Positions 20,461 through 29,605 are shown, counted from the first letter of the stretch. The stretch: 64,000 nucleotides of DNA from Roseitranquillus sp963776845 (GCA_963776845.1 CAVZOJ010000020.1:1-64000); one strand, 5' to 3'. Notes: generated by a model not told the origin, from the letters alone. Numbers and translations are program-made.

Positions 20461-21811
20461 TCAGGCGCCGTCGGACAGCGCACGCGCCGCGCGGGCAAAG
20501 GCGCGCGCCTCTTGCGGGGCCTGTCCCGAGCGCGCTGCCGGCGTGAAAGACGGCCGCCAGGTCCGCGTCCGGATACGCTTCCGCCGCGAGATCCGCGAGC
20601 GGCGTGCCGGTATCGAGCGCCTGGCGACAGAGACCCGCGACCGCCTTCTGGGCCTTCGGACGGGGCATCGTATCGGCGAGCGCGAACGCCAGCGCCTCGG
20701 CGAAAGCCACACCGCCGTCGGCGCGAATGGCCCGCTGCATCGCCGCAGCGTCCGGCTCCAGGCCGCCGACGGCTTCGCCTGCCGCCGTGAGCGCTCTTCC
20801 GGTGAGGAGAACCATCTGCGGCAGGCTCAGCCATTCAACGATCCATGCTGCGGCGTCGCGCTGCTCGGCGTGGATAAGCGCGCCCTGCATGGCGCCGTTC
20901 AGCGCCGCCACCTGCCGGGCGATCGCGACGAGGAGCGAAGGGAGCACCGGGTTGGACTTCTGCGGCATGGTCGACGATCCGCCCGAGGCGCCGAGTCGGA
21001 CAGTCGCGCTGCCGCTTCGCGTCATAATCGTCAGGTCCTGACCCAGCTTGCCCAGCGTGCCGGTGACGAGCGTCAGCCAGCCTGCGAACTCCGCCATCGC
21101 GCCGCGGTCGGTGTGCCAACTGCCGCCGCGATCCCGAGGTCCAGCGCCGCCGCCAAGGGCCGCGCGGGTCGGCCCGCCTGCTCTCCCAGCGCCGAACTCG
21201 TACCGGCGGCGCCGGAGAGGCTGACGCGGAGGAGCCGGGGCGCAGGTCGGTCCAGCCGCTCGATATGCGTGACGAGCGGCGCGCCCCAGCTCGCGGCAAC
21301 GGCGCCGAACGAGGTCGGGACGGCGGCTTGGCCATAGGTGCGCGCCACCATGGGGAGCGTCGGCGTGCGCCTCGGCGATATCGGCCAGCGACCGGGCAAG
21401 AATGACGAGCCGTCGCTCGATGATCGCCATCGCCTGGCGCAGCCGCAGCACAAGCGCGGTATCGATGATGTCTTGCGAAGTGGCACCCCAATGGACATAG
21501 GCGGCGTGCTCGGGTGGCAGCTGGGCGCGGAAAGCGGAAACCAGCGCCGGCACGGGTACGGCGCTCTGACCGACGCCCTCGGCCAGCTGCTCGGGGCCGA
21601 TCGACACCTGAAGGCTGGCGCGATGGATGGCGTAGGCCGCCGTTTCGGGGATCGAGCCGGTCTCGCCCTGCGCCTTCGCCAAGGCGCCCTCGACAAGCAG
21701 CATCGCCCGTATCTCGGCGGCGTCGGTGAACAGCCGACCGACCTCGGCGTCGCCGAAAAGCGCGCGGTAGGTCGCGCTGTCGAGGGGGGTCGCGGGCATC
21801 GGCGCCTCCAT
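20461..21811 (-). pseudogene. pcaB: 3-carboxy-cis,cis-muconate cycloisomerase, frameshifted
   Basis: Protocatechuate-branch enzyme that lactonises 3-carboxy-cis,cis-muconate; fumarase/aspartase superfamily. The N-terminal half is intact (AEIRAMLLVEGALAKAQGE, YVHWGATSQDIIDTALVLR), and the superfamily signature GSSTMPQKSNP is present. Three shifts interrupt it: an extra C in a C run (GGGG at 21352-21355 on the plus strand) before MVARTYGQ, a return shift near 21095, and one near 20520 that decides the C-terminus. The stop given (20461) is that of the restored frame ARAFARAARALSDGA. It lies over 30 kb from the other pca genes in this window and 34 bp from sitD. Confidence 0.8.
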
Positions 21812-21845
21812 TGCGTCGGCCCCGGTCTTACAGGCAGGCTCTCTC

Positions 21846-22679
21846 TCAGGCCACTCGTGAGGCGGCGCGATTGAGGTGCAGCCGGCGGGCGAACGCCGCC
21901 ACGAACAGCGCCGACAGGATCAGGATGATCGTCGGTGCCGGTGCGCTGTCCAGAAAGAAGCTGAGGTAGGTCCCGATGAAGGAGGCCGCGAGCGTCACGG
22001 CGACTGCCACGACGAGCATCGCGTCGAACCTGCGGACGGCGAGGAAGGCAATTGCGCCCGGCGCGATCAGCAGGCCGATGGCCAGTATGATGCCGACGGC
22101 CGAGAGCGTCGCGACGATGGTAAGGGACAGCAGCGTCAGCAGACCGTAGTGCAGCAGGCCGACCCGCAAGCCAGAGGCGCGCGCCTGCGCCGGGTCGAAG
22201 GCGTGAAGCAGGAAGTCCTTCCACTTCGCCAGCAGCACCAGCGCGACGACCGCGGAGATTGCGCCGGTCGTCGGCAGGTCGCCGGGCCCGACGCCCAGCA
22301 TGTTGCCGAACAGGATGTGGTCGAGGTGCTGGTCGGTCGTGATCGACGTGAAGAGCACGATCCCCACCCCGAACATGCCGGAGAAGACGACGCCCATGAC
22401 GGTGTCCTGCTTCACGCGGCTGTTCTGGGAAAGATAGCCGGTCAGCAGCGCACAGGTCATGCCGGCGGCAAAGGCGCCGATGATCAGCGGGATCCCGGCG
22501 ATATAGGCCAGCACGACGCCGGGCAGCACCGCATGGCTGACCGCATCGCCCATCAGCGACCAGCCCTTGAGCACCAGGAAGCACGACAGCAGTGCCGTCG
22601 GCACGGAGATCATCGCCGCGATCCAGAACGCGTTCTGCATGAACGGAAACTGGAACGGCAGAAGCAGCGTCTCGATCAT
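21846..22679 (-). CDS. sitD: Metal ABC transporter permease (SitD-like)
   Basis: Second membrane subunit of a manganese/iron ABC importer, ABC-3 family, 277 residues with about eight hydrophobic helices. Typical motifs are LKGWSLMGDAVSHAVLPGVVLAYI near residue 40 and IGLLIAPGAIAFLAVRRF near residue 195. ATG 22679 overlaps the stop of the preceding permease by four bases (ATGA), showing coupling. It is the last gene of the sitA-B-C-D order. The frame is intact. Substrate (Mn, Fe or Zn) is inferred from the order and similarity. Confidence 0.85.
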   Translation of the reverse strand: MIETLLLPFQFPFMQNAFWIAAMISVPTALLSCFLVLKGWSLMGDAVSHAVLPGVVLAYIAGIPLIIGAFAAGMTCALLTGYLSQNSRVKQDTVMGVVFSGMFGVGIVLFTSITTDQHLDHILFGNMLGVGPGDLPTTGAISAVVALVLLAKWKDFLLHAFDPAQARASGLRVGLLHYGLLTLLSLTIVATLSAVGIILAIGLLIAPGAIAFLAVRRFDAMLVVAVAVTLAASFIGTYLSFFLDSAPAPTIILILSALFVAAFARRLHLNRAASRVA

Positions 22680-23537
22680 GCAGGCTCCCTCAGCGCCGCG
22701 GCGGCCTTGCGTCGCGCTGCGAGAAGGCCGTGCTTGGGTGCGAACACGAAGACGCCGAGGAAGATCAGCGTCTGCAGCGTCACGATGATCCCGCCCGTGG
22801 CGCCGTCGAGGAAGTAGCTCGCATAGGCACCGAGGAAGCTGGTGCCGGCGCCGATCGTCACCGACAGCGCGATCAGGCGCGGAAAGCGGTCGCACAGCAG
22901 GTATGCCGTGGCGCCCGGCGTCACCACCATCGCGATCACCAGGAACGCTCCCACCGTCTGCAGCGCCGCCACGGTGGAGGCCGACAGCAGGACGAAGAAC
23001 ATCGCCTTGAGCAGGCCGGGGCGAAGGCCGATCGAGCGCGCGTGGTTCTCGTCGAAGAAGACCACCATCAGGTCCTTCCACTTCGCCAGCAGCACCGCCA
23101 GCGAGACGAAACCGATGATGGCAAGCTGCAGCGTATCCTCCGGCGTGATCGCCAGGATGTTGCCGAGGGTGATGGTCTGGATCGACACCGACATCGGGTT
23201 TACCGACACCATGAAAAGACCCAGCCCGAAGAACGAGGTGAAGATCAGCCCGATGATCGCGTCCTCCTTCAGCCCCGACCGTTCGTTGAGAAACAGCATC
23301 GCGCCGGCGGCGAGGCCGCCTGCGAGGAAGGCGCCAAGCGCGAAGGGCAGGCCGAGGATGTAGGCGCCGGCGACGCCCGGGCACGATCGAGTGGCTGAGC
23401 GCATCGCCGATCAGCGACCACCCCTTGAGCATCAGGTAGGCCGAAAGGAACGCGCAGACGCCGCCGACGAGGGCCGAGACCCACATGGCGTTCGTCATGT
23501 AGCCGTAGCCGAAGGGTTGCAGCAGGAGCTCGATCAT
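22676..23537 (-). CDS. sitC: Metal ABC transporter permease (SitC-like), frameshifted
   Basis: First membrane subunit of the same metal importer. It begins MIELLLQPFGYGYMTNAMWV and has the family motif LKGWSLIGDALSHSIVPG. One extra C (GGG at 23379-23381 on the plus strand) follows that motif; in the shifted frame VAGAYILGLPFALGAFLAG continues the protein to its normal end, giving about 286 residues. ATG 23537 overlaps the ATPase stop (ATGA), and the end overlaps sitD in the same way. The rest has typical ABC-3 helices such as LVIAMVVTPGATAYLL. Confidence 0.8.
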
Positions 23538-24421
23538 TGGTCGTCCGACCGCCGGGTGCGGCCGCCGTAGCGAATGAACGGCCGCTCGTCGTCGGTGATG
23601 ATGCGCACCTCGCGCGGGTCGTCGTCGTCGTGCAGGACGCTCGCCGCTGAGGGTGAAGCTGCGCAGGACGCCGCCAAAGGCATGTTCGAGATTGGCGCGG
23701 GTAAAGACCTCGTCAGTCTCACCCGAGGCCAGCACCGTTCCCTTCACCAGGATCGTCCGGTCGCAGAACTCCGGGACCGAGCCGAGGTTGTGGGTCGAGA
23801 CCAGCATGACCCGTCCTTCATCCCGCAGATCGCGGAGGAGGGCGATGATCTGCTCCTCTGTCTTGACGTCGACGCCGGTGAAGGGCTCGTCGAGCAGGAT
23901 CACCTGCCCCTCCTGCGCCAGCGCCCGGGCGAGAAACACGCGCTTGCGCTGGCCGCCGGAAAGCTCACCGATCTGCCGCTGCCGGAAGTCGGCCATGTCC
24001 GACGCGCTGCAGCGCGTCCGCGACGGCGGCGCGGTCACGGTCCGAGGCGCGGCGGAAGAAGCCCATATGGCCGTAGCGGCCCATCATCACCACATCCTCG
24101 ACGAGCACGGGGAACGCCCAGTCCACCTCTTCCGACTGTGGGACGTAGGCGACGAGATTGCGCCGGAGCGCCTCCCGCACCGTCTGGCCGAGAATGCGGA
24201 TCTCGCCCCTGCGCCGTCGGCACGAAGCCCATGATCGCCTTGAAGAGCGTCGATTTACCGGCGCCGTTGACCCCGACGAGCGCCGTGATCGTGCCGCGCG
24301 GAAGCTCGAATGACGAATTGCGAAGCGCGGTATGGCCGTTGCGGTAGGTCACGGTGACGTCGCGCGCCACCAGGCCCTGTCCCAGACCCATCTCGGTCGC
24401 CCCGGCAGTTCTCTGCAGCAC
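23534..24421 (-). pseudogene. sitB: Metal ABC transporter ATPase (SitB-like), several frameshifts
   Basis: ATP-hydrolysing subunit of the metal importer. All nucleotide-binding motifs are present but lie in different frames: Walker A GVNGAGKSTLFKAIMG, Q loop VAYVPQSEEVDW, signature ELSGGQRKRVFLARAL, Walker B VILLDEPFTGVD and switch His STHN. Shifts occur near 24215, 24010 and 23640. The start may be ATG 24421 or the internal Met before GLGQGLVARDVTVTYRNG. The end overlaps the sitC start. If the shifts are real the transporter is dead; if they are sequence errors it is whole, and the complete motif set favours the latter. Confidence 0.75.
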
Positions 24422-24462
24422 CTGTTGCTCCTCGCGCGGCCTGCGGCGGCGCCTCCGATCGT

Positions 24463-25356
24463 CTAGTTGCTTGCGGCCTCGAGCCCCTCCGCGATGGTCC
24501 GCGACGTGACCTCCAGCAGGTCGAGATAGGTCGGCACCGGGCCATCGACCTCAGACAAGGAGTCGACGTATAGTTCGCCGCCATAGGAGGCGCCGGTCTC
24601 GCGCGCGACCTGCTCGGCCGGGGCGGTGCTGACCGTGCTCTCGCAGAAGACAGTGGGAATGCCGTTCTCGCGCACCCCGTCGATGACCTTGCGAACCTGT
24701 TGCGGCGTGCCGGTCTGGTCGGCGTTCATCGGCCACAGATAGAGCTCTCTCATGCCGAAGTCGCGCGCGAGATAGCTGAACGCGCCTTCGCAGGTGACGA
24801 GCCAGCGCCGGTTCTCCGGTATCTGCCGGACCCTGTCGCGGAGCGGCTCGATCGTGGCGCGGATCTCTTCCTTGTAGGCTGCCGCGTTGGCCCTGTAGAC
24901 CTCCGCGTTCGCAGGGTCATGCTCGGCGAAGGCCGTGGCGATGTTGTCGACGTAGATCAGGGCGTTGTCGAGGCCCATCCAGGCGTGCGGGTTTGCCTGC
25001 CCCTCGTAGGCGCCCTCGGCGATCGGGATCGGGTCGATCCCCTCGGTCAGCGTCACGGACGGCACATCGCGCAGGTTGCGCAGAAACTGTTCGAACCAGA
25101 GTTCCAGATTCAGGCCGTTCCACAGGATCAGGTCGGCATCCTGCGCCCGCACGATGTCCTGCGGCGTCGGCTCGTAGCCGTGGATCTCGGCGCCGGGCTT
25201 CGTCACCGAGACGACTTCGGCGGCGTCGCCGGCCACGCGCTGCGCCATGTCGGCCAGCACGGTAAATGTCGTCACCGCCTTGAACGCATCCTCCTGCGCT
25301 TGCGTGGGCAGCGCCAGGACGAGGGCAGCAGTCAGGGTGGCGATGCCGTGGCGCAT
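24463..25356 (-). CDS. sitA: Metal ABC transporter substrate-binding protein (SitA-like)
   Basis: Periplasmic cluster 9 (ZnuA/SitA type) metal-binding protein, 297 residues. A Sec signal is at residues 1-21 (MRHGIATLTAALVLALPTQA). Metal ligands expected in this family are His in GAEIHGYEPTP, His in ANPHAWMGLDNA, Glu in VTCEGAFSYLARDFG and Asp near VDSLSE. ATG 25356 is preferred over the upstream in-frame starts because GGAGG lies six to seven bases before it. First gene of the operon. Its promoter region holds a Fur-like palindrome (25418-25436) shared with the divergent DUF1636 gene. The frame is intact. Confidence 0.88.
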   Translation of the reverse strand: MRHGIATLTAALVLALPTQAQEDAFKAVTTFTVLADMAQRVAGDAAEVVSVTKPGAEIHGYEPTPQDIVRAQDADLILWNGLNLELWFEQFLRNLRDVPSVTLTEGIDPIPIAEGAYEGQANPHAWMGLDNALIYVDNIATAFAEHDPANAEVYRANAAAYKEEIRATIEPLRDRVRQIPENRRWLVTCEGAFSYLARDFGMRELYLWPMNADQTGTPQQVRKVIDGVRENGIPTVFCESTVSTAPAEQVARETGASYGGELYVDSLSEVDGPVPTYLDLLEVTSRTIAEGLEAASN

Positions 25357-25417
25357 CCGGGTCCTCCATTTCAGGGTCTGGCGTGATACTGAGAGTCGTT
25401 TGCAGAATGTCAATGAA

Positions 25418-25436
25418 GTTGAGAACGATTCTCAAC
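25418..25436. promoter_or_regulatory. Candidate Fur/Mur-type operator
   Basis: GTTGAGAACGATTCTCAAC, a perfect 8-3-8 inverted repeat in the 104-bp gap between sitA and the divergent DUF1636 gene. Its core TGAGAAC-G-ATTCTCA fits the 7-1-7 layout of Fur boxes. In related bacteria sitABCD is repressed by a Fur-family protein (Mur), so a metal-dependent repressor site is the natural reading. Which Fur-family protein binds is unknown. Confidence 0.65.
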
Positions 25437-25460
25437 TCGATGCCGCAACTCGGAGGACGC

Positions 25461-25808
25461 ATGCCGCGCCAGATTGCCCTGCACATCTGCACATCCTGCA
25501 GGCGGGGCGGGGCAGCGCTTGACATGGAGCCGCTGCAACAGGCGCTCGCGGACGCCGATCTGCCGATACGTGTCGTTGCCGCGGATTGCCTCGGCCCCTG
25601 CGATGCGCCGGACGTCCTGGCGCTGGAGGGCGAGGGACGGGCGGCCTACGTATTCGCCGGCGTTGACCTCGAGGACGACTGCGCCGACGTTGTGGCAACC
25701 TGTCGCGCCTATCTCGACAGCTCCGGCGGGTGGATCGTGGACGCACGGCCGTGCGGCCGCCTCCGCTTCTGCCTTCGCACACGCGTGCCGCCGGCGGCAG
25801 ACGCCTAG
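25461..25808 (+). CDS. DUF1636 metal-related protein (first copy)
   Basis: Small soluble protein of 115 residues with Cys pairs CTSC (near residue 11) and CLGPC (near residue 44), a thioredoxin-like [2Fe-2S]-type pattern. ATG 25461 follows a clear GGAGG site at five bases, so the longer frame upstream, which would run through the palindrome, is unlikely. It diverges from sitA across a Fur-like operator and is probably metal regulated. A second DUF1636 gene lies at 42.3 kb before cobW. Function is not established; members commonly sit with cobalamin or metal genes. Confidence 0.7.
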   Translation: MPRQIALHICTSCRRGGAALDMEPLQQALADADLPIRVVAADCLGPCDAPDVLALEGEGRAAYVFAGVDLEDDCADVVATCRAYLDSSGGWIVDARPCGRLRFCLRTRVPPAADA

Positions 25809-25838
25809 ACGGCCAAGGCGCACGAAAGCAGGTTGCGA

Positions 25839-26336
25839 CTACTCTGCCGGGGCGTCGATCTCGTGGGCGACCGGAGCGCCGCCGACAGCCAGAGGCCGGT
25901 GGTCATTGGCGTTCAGCGTGACCGTGACCGTCGCGCCGTCGGGCAGGGCGGGGATGTGCAGCCAAGGCCCGTAGAGGCGCGCGATCTTCTTGCCGTCGAC
26001 GTAGACGTGCGCGTGACCCTCGCCCGATACGTGCGGCTGTCCTGCCTTCTCGGGCGCGAAGCGGAAGTTCGTCGTCGTGGCGTGCAGGTTCCAGCCGGAG
26101 GCGGGGTCAGGCGTCAGCGTCACCACGACCGCCGGCGCTTGAGGTCCTTCGGGAAGGTCGTGCGGCATCTCGTGGTCATGCGCGCGGCCCGAGGCGTGGC
26201 CTGCAACCGTCGCTGCACTGCCGTGCGCCGCATGGTCATGGCCGTTGAGCGTGACCCCCGCGCCTGCCGCCACGACGAAGCCGATGCCGCCGCCGAAGAC
26301 GAGGCCGATCAGCACAAGGGCGAGGGAGCGATCCAT
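25839..26336 (-). CDS. His-rich membrane-anchored protein beside cbtA
   Basis: A 165-residue protein with an N-terminal membrane anchor or signal (residues 5-28, LALVLIGLVFGGGIGFVVAAG), then a His-rich stretch (GHDHAAHGS, GHASGRAHDHEMPHD) and a compact C-terminal domain with EGHAHVYVDGKKIARLYG. It lies directly downstream of cbtB-cbtA, so I infer a periplasmic cobalt-binding role in that uptake unit. No named family is recognised with confidence. The frame is intact. Confidence 0.6.
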   Translation of the reverse strand: MDRSLALVLIGLVFGGGIGFVVAAGAGVTLNGHDHAAHGSAATVAGHASGRAHDHEMPHDLPEGPQAPAVVVTLTPDPASGWNLHATTTNFRFAPEKAGQPHVSGEGHAHVYVDGKKIARLYGPWLHIPALPDGATVTVTLNANDHRPLAVGGAPVAHEIDAPAE

Positions 26337-26393
26337 GCAGCTTTCTCGAGCTTCAGGTGCGCGCAGCGGACGCCGGCCGCTTCTGCGCTCGGG

Positions 26394-27092
26394 TCAGACG
26401 GTGCGGACGGCGCCGACTCGCTCGCCCTCGCGCTGCCAGAAGTGGCCGGCGAAGCAGCCGACGAACAGCCAAGCCGCCGCGCCGACGCCGAAGGCGCGGG
26501 CGGCGAAGAGGGCGCCAATCTCGGTCGGGACCGGCCCGGTGAAGGCGTCCGGCCTCGGCGCGCCGATGATGTGCGGCACCAGCAGCAGGACGATCGCGGC
26601 GCCCCATGCGGTCCAACCCCGGCCGAAGGCGATCAGCCAGGCGGCGACCGCCGCCGACGCCACAGTCGCGAACCACCAGACCTGCCTCTCGCCGAGATCA
26701 CCCGAGGCGACCCCCGGCACCTCCGGCGCCAGCGTGAAGCCTGGCGCGAAGTGCGCCACGGCGAACCCGGCGAGCCCCCAGACGATCCCCGTCCGCGCCG
26801 TGATCTTGGCGCCGCGCCGCTCGGCCAGCGCCATCGCGGCGACGAGGATCATCGCGTAGCCAGTGTAGGTCAGCATCGTGAAGATCACGCTCAGCACGTC
26901 GCGAACCGGTTCAAGGCCCCCGAGCTCGGGCTGTGCCGTCACCCGGTCGGCCCCGAAATGCACTAGCGCGCCCAACTCGTAGAGCTCGGCGTGGAGCAGG
27001 ACGGGTTGCACGAAGACCAGCTGCAGCAGGGCGGCGATCAGGCCGGCGGCAGCACCAGCGAAGAGGGCGCTGGTCAGGATCCGCGTGAACAT
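26394..27092 (-). CDS. cbtA: Cobalt transporter subunit CbtA
   Basis: Predicted cobalt importer of 232 residues with about six membrane helices, beginning MFTRILTSALFAGAAAGLIAA and containing the family segment VLSVIFTMLTYTGYAMILVAAM. Conserved His and acidic residues near AELYELGALVHFGA are plausible metal contacts. The start lies one base after the cbtB stop, and a cobalamin riboswitch lies upstream of cbtB, so uptake is expected to fall when cobalamin is plentiful. The frame is intact. Confidence 0.88.
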   Translation of the reverse strand: MFTRILTSALFAGAAAGLIAALLQLVFVQPVLLHAELYELGALVHFGADRVTAQPELGGLEPVRDVLSVIFTMLTYTGYAMILVAAMALAERRGAKITARTGIVWGLAGFAVAHFAPGFTLAPEVPGVASGDLGERQVWWFATVASAAVAAWLIAFGRGWTAWGAAIVLLLVPHIIGAPRPDAFTGPVPTEIGALFAARAFGVGAAAWLFVGCFAGHFWQREGERVGAVRTV

Positions 27093-27093
27093 C

Positions 27094-27264
27094 TCAGTGG
27101 CAGGGAAAGCCGGTCGCGTGGCGCATGTCGTGCGCAGCGTCGTGCAGCGTCCCAGCCTGCACGTGGCCGGTGAGCACGATGATCCCGAGCCCGATCAGGG
27201 CCGCGGCGACGATCGGGACAAGGCCGGTGGCCGTATCCGTTGCGGTGGAAGTCTGGGCTATCAT
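27094..27264 (-). CDS. cbtB: Cobalt transporter subunit CbtB
   Basis: A 56-residue single-helix partner of CbtA. It starts at ATG 27264 (MIAQTSTATDTATG), has one membrane helix (VPIVAAALIGLGIIVLTG) and the characteristic His-rich tail HDAAHDMRHATGFPCH, a likely cobalt-binding site. First gene after the riboswitch. The stop TGA lies one base before the cbtA start. Confidence 0.9.
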   Translation of the reverse strand: MIAQTSTATDTATGLVPIVAAALIGLGIIVLTGHVQAGTLHDAAHDMRHATGFPCH

Positions 27265-27310
27265 CTGTTCCTCCTTGCCGTCACACCCGACGGCCGGTTT
27301 CCGTTTCGCT

Positions 27311-27483
27311 GCCTGGCAGGTCTCCTGGCTTGCGGGTCGTCGCCCTTCACCCGCCTTCCCCGCGTCTTACGCGAGTGGCCATTCGGGCACGGACTCTCCG
27401 TCTACAGTCGCGGGGGCGGCTCCGGCACCTCACCGGATTCCCTTTTCAGATCCGCACGGGGCCCACCCGCGCGGCTTGCACCA
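27311..27483 (-). promoter_or_regulatory. Cobalamin riboswitch upstream of cbtB
   Basis: Adenosylcobalamin-sensing leader on the minus strand. It opens with GGTGC (27483 down), has the core GGGAATCCGGTG, then GCCCCCGCGACTGTA, a GGCCACTCG element, and ends with AAGCCAGGAGACCTGCC (27315-27331), all in the order of the Rfam cobalamin class. It ends about 46 bp before cbtB. It is expected to switch off cbtBA when cobalamin is bound. Confidence 0.93.
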
Positions 27484-27653
27484 AGCGACCCCATGTTGCG
27501 CGTTGCGACCCACCGATCAAGGGGCAATCGGGTGAAAGCCGGCCGCAGGCGGCACGACGGCGAATGCCAGCGCCTTCACATCGGATGGGTGACGAGCCGC
27601 GTCGAGTGCGGCAGTCTGTTCGGGATCTTCCACGGAAAAGAGAGCTGACGTTC

Positions 27654-28187
27654 ATGCCTGGCCACCCTCGACGTTCCGCCCGGCACGTCACGACCGCTGT
27701 CATGGCGCTGATTGGCGCGATCTTCTTCGTTGCCTTTCTGTTGGAGGACGTGGTCGGGCGGACCGATGTCGCGTGGGAGAACCTGCCCTGGGGCCTGATC
27801 GTCCGCTACGTCGTCGCGATGACCGTGGGCGGAGCGGTTGCCGGATGGCTTGCCGCCGGCCTGTTCGGGAGGCGGGGAGTGAGTGGTTGGCTACTGGCCC
27901 TGCTCGGCGGTGCGCTTGCCACGACCGCCGCGGGGATGCTCGGCAGCGTAGTGGGCCTTGTCCCGGACCTGCTGGCGGATGGCTGGGACATGGCGGACCT
28001 GATCCCGATCGGGTATGGGCTTGCGGTCCTGCCGCTGGCCTTCGCCGGTGCGCCGTTGCTGATCATCGTCTGGTTTGGCCTTGTCGGGATCGCTCATGTC
28101 TTGGCGGCGCGCGCGCGCACGACCACTTTGCCGGCGTCGCAACACTATGTCCTCAACGCCTTCGGCGCAGCAGATACGTGTCCATGA
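27654..28187 (+). CDS. Four-helix membrane protein of unknown function
   Basis: A 177-residue protein that I do not recognise. It has about four hydrophobic helices: VTTAVMALIGAIFFVAFLL, IVRYVVAMTVGGAVAGWLAA, WLLALLGGALATTAAGMLG, and LAVLPLAFAGAPLLIIVWF. It diverges from the riboswitch leader, so its promoter lies in the same gap as that of cbtB. Its last 35 bases overlap the cobF end on the other strand. No metal-binding motif is obvious. Confidence 0.6.
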   Translation: MPGHPRRSARHVTTAVMALIGAIFFVAFLLEDVVGRTDVAWENLPWGLIVRYVVAMTVGGAVAGWLAAGLFGRRGVSGWLLALLGGALATTAAGMLGSVVGLVPDLLADGWDMADLIPIGYGLAVLPLAFAGAPLLIIVWFGLVGIAHVLAARARTTTLPASQHYVLNAFGAADTCP

Positions 28188-28887
28188 TCCACCCGTGCCG
28201 CGCCCGCGCCGCGGTGCGAAGGTCGATGATCTGCCGGGCGACCTCCGAGAGCGGCCCGTCGAGCAGGACCTCCTCTTCCATTCCCAGAAAGGCACCCCAC
28301 CAGATCACGACGCCTGTGGGGTCGATCGTCTGGAACGTGCAGGCCCCGTCAAGCATCACAGCAACCGTGTCCGCGCCTGCCGGCCACCCCTCGCGAAGCT
28401 GACGGCCCGTGGTCAGAAGCACCGGAGCCCCGACTTCATTCAGTGGAATCCGGTGCGCCGCGGTGAGGGCCTGCAGCGCGGTAATGCCAGGCACGACGCG
28501 CAAGTGCGGCGCGGGTCGCAGCCGCGCCGCGATCCTGAGCGCGCTATCGTAGAGCGACGGATCGCCCCAGATCAGCAGTGACACCCGCTCTGCACCGGTG
28601 TCTGCGATGGCCGTCTGCCACGCCTCGGCGATCGCATCGTGCCATGCCGCGACGCCTTCCAGATAGTCGCCGGATGTGTCCCTGCGCGGCAAATCGAACT
28701 CGACGATCGGTGCGTCCGGTCCCAGGACGCGCACACAGATGCGGCGGCGGAGGTCCGCGAGGTCAGACTTGTCCTGTCCCTTGCGTGGAATCAGGATCAG
28801 GTCAGCCTCGCGCATCGCCGCGGCCCCCTGGAACGTGAGGTGGTCGGGACTGCCGGTGCCGATTCCGATGAAGGTCAGCTCACGCAT
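28153..28887 (-). CDS. cobF: Precorrin-6A synthase (deacetylating)
   Basis: Methylates precorrin-5 at C-1 and releases the acetyl unit in the aerobic cobalamin route; 244 residues. Tetrapyrrole methylase motifs: FIGIGTGSPDHLT at the N-terminus (SAM loop), SLLIWGDPSLYDSALRIAARL in the middle, VVPGITALQALTAAHRIPLN before the second domain. ATG 28887 overlaps the cobA stop by eight bases, so it is the last gene of the cobL-E-M-B-A-F run. The frame is intact. Confidence 0.93.
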   Translation of the reverse strand: MRELTFIGIGTGSPDHLTFQGAAAMREADLILIPRKGQDKSDLADLRRRICVRVLGPDAPIVEFDLPRRDTSGDYLEGVAAWHDAIAEAWQTAIADTGAERVSLLIWGDPSLYDSALRIAARLRPAPHLRVVPGITALQALTAAHRIPLNEVGAPVLLTTGRQLREGWPAGADTVAVMLDGACTFQTIDPTGVVIWWGAFLGMEEEVLLDGPLSEVARQIIDLRTAARARHGWIMDTYLLRRRR

Positions 28888-29605
28888 CGCCGCCCGCCAG
28901 CGGGCCGTATACGATCAGCGCCGCGGCGGGGCCGAAACCCTCGCGCAGCGCCGCCGCGAGTTCGCCCACCGTGGTGCGCCGAAGCGATTGGTCCGGCAGG
29001 CTCACCGATTCGGCAAGGAGGGCGGGCGTGTCCAACGGCAGGCCGCGGGCCGCGACGGCTTCGGCCAGCGCCGGAAACGTCCGCTTGCCCATGAAGACGA
29101 CCGTCGTTGCGGTCGGGTCGGCCAGCGCGTCGAGGTCAATATCGGCGGGCAGAGCTCCCGCGATGTCGTGGCCAGTCACGAACTGTACGCGCCGCGCCGT
29201 CAGCCGCCGAGTCAGCGGGATGCCGGCCGCCGCGGCCGCCGCGCAGGCCGACGGCACCCCCGGCACGATCTCGAAGTCGATCCCCGCGAGGCGGAGCGCG
29301 GTCAACTCCTCCTCCAGCCGGCCGAAGACGCCGGGATCGCCGGACTTGAGCCGAACGACGCGCGCCCCGGTCTCGGCATAATCCACCAGAAGGCGGCTCA
29401 CGTGGTCTTGCCGCGGCGATGGTCGACCCGCGCGCTTGCCGACCCCGACGAGGTCCGCCCCCGCCCGCGCGTGGTTCAGGATCGGCCCGGCGGAGAGATC
29501 GTCGTAGAGCACCGCGTCGGCCCGCTTCAGCCGGTCGACCGCCTTGAGCGTCAAGAGCTCCGGGTCGCCAGGGCCGGAGCCGACGAAGCTCACGAACCCG
29601 CTCAC
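28880..29605 (-). CDS. cobA: Uroporphyrinogen-III C-methyltransferase
   Basis: SAM-dependent enzyme that makes precorrin-2, the committed step; 241 residues, the single-domain CobA size without a siroheme CysG fusion. Motifs include FVGSGPGDPELLTLKAVDRL, ARVVRLKSGDPGVFGR and VPGVPSACAAAAAAGIPLTRR. The GTG start at 29605 overlaps the cobB stop (GTGA). The order cobB-cobA-cobF with overlaps shows one transcript. Confidence 0.93.
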   Translation of the reverse strand: MSGFVSFVGSGPGDPELLTLKAVDRLKRADAVLYDDLSAGPILNHARAGADLVGVGKRAGRPSPRQDHVSRLLVDYAETGARVVRLKSGDPGVFGRLEEELTALRLAGIDFEIVPGVPSACAAAAAAGIPLTRRLTARRVQFVTGHDIAGALPADIDLDALADPTATTVVFMGKRTFPALAEAVAARGLPLDTPALLAESVSLPDQSLRRTTVGELAAALREGFGPAAALIVYGPLAGGDA

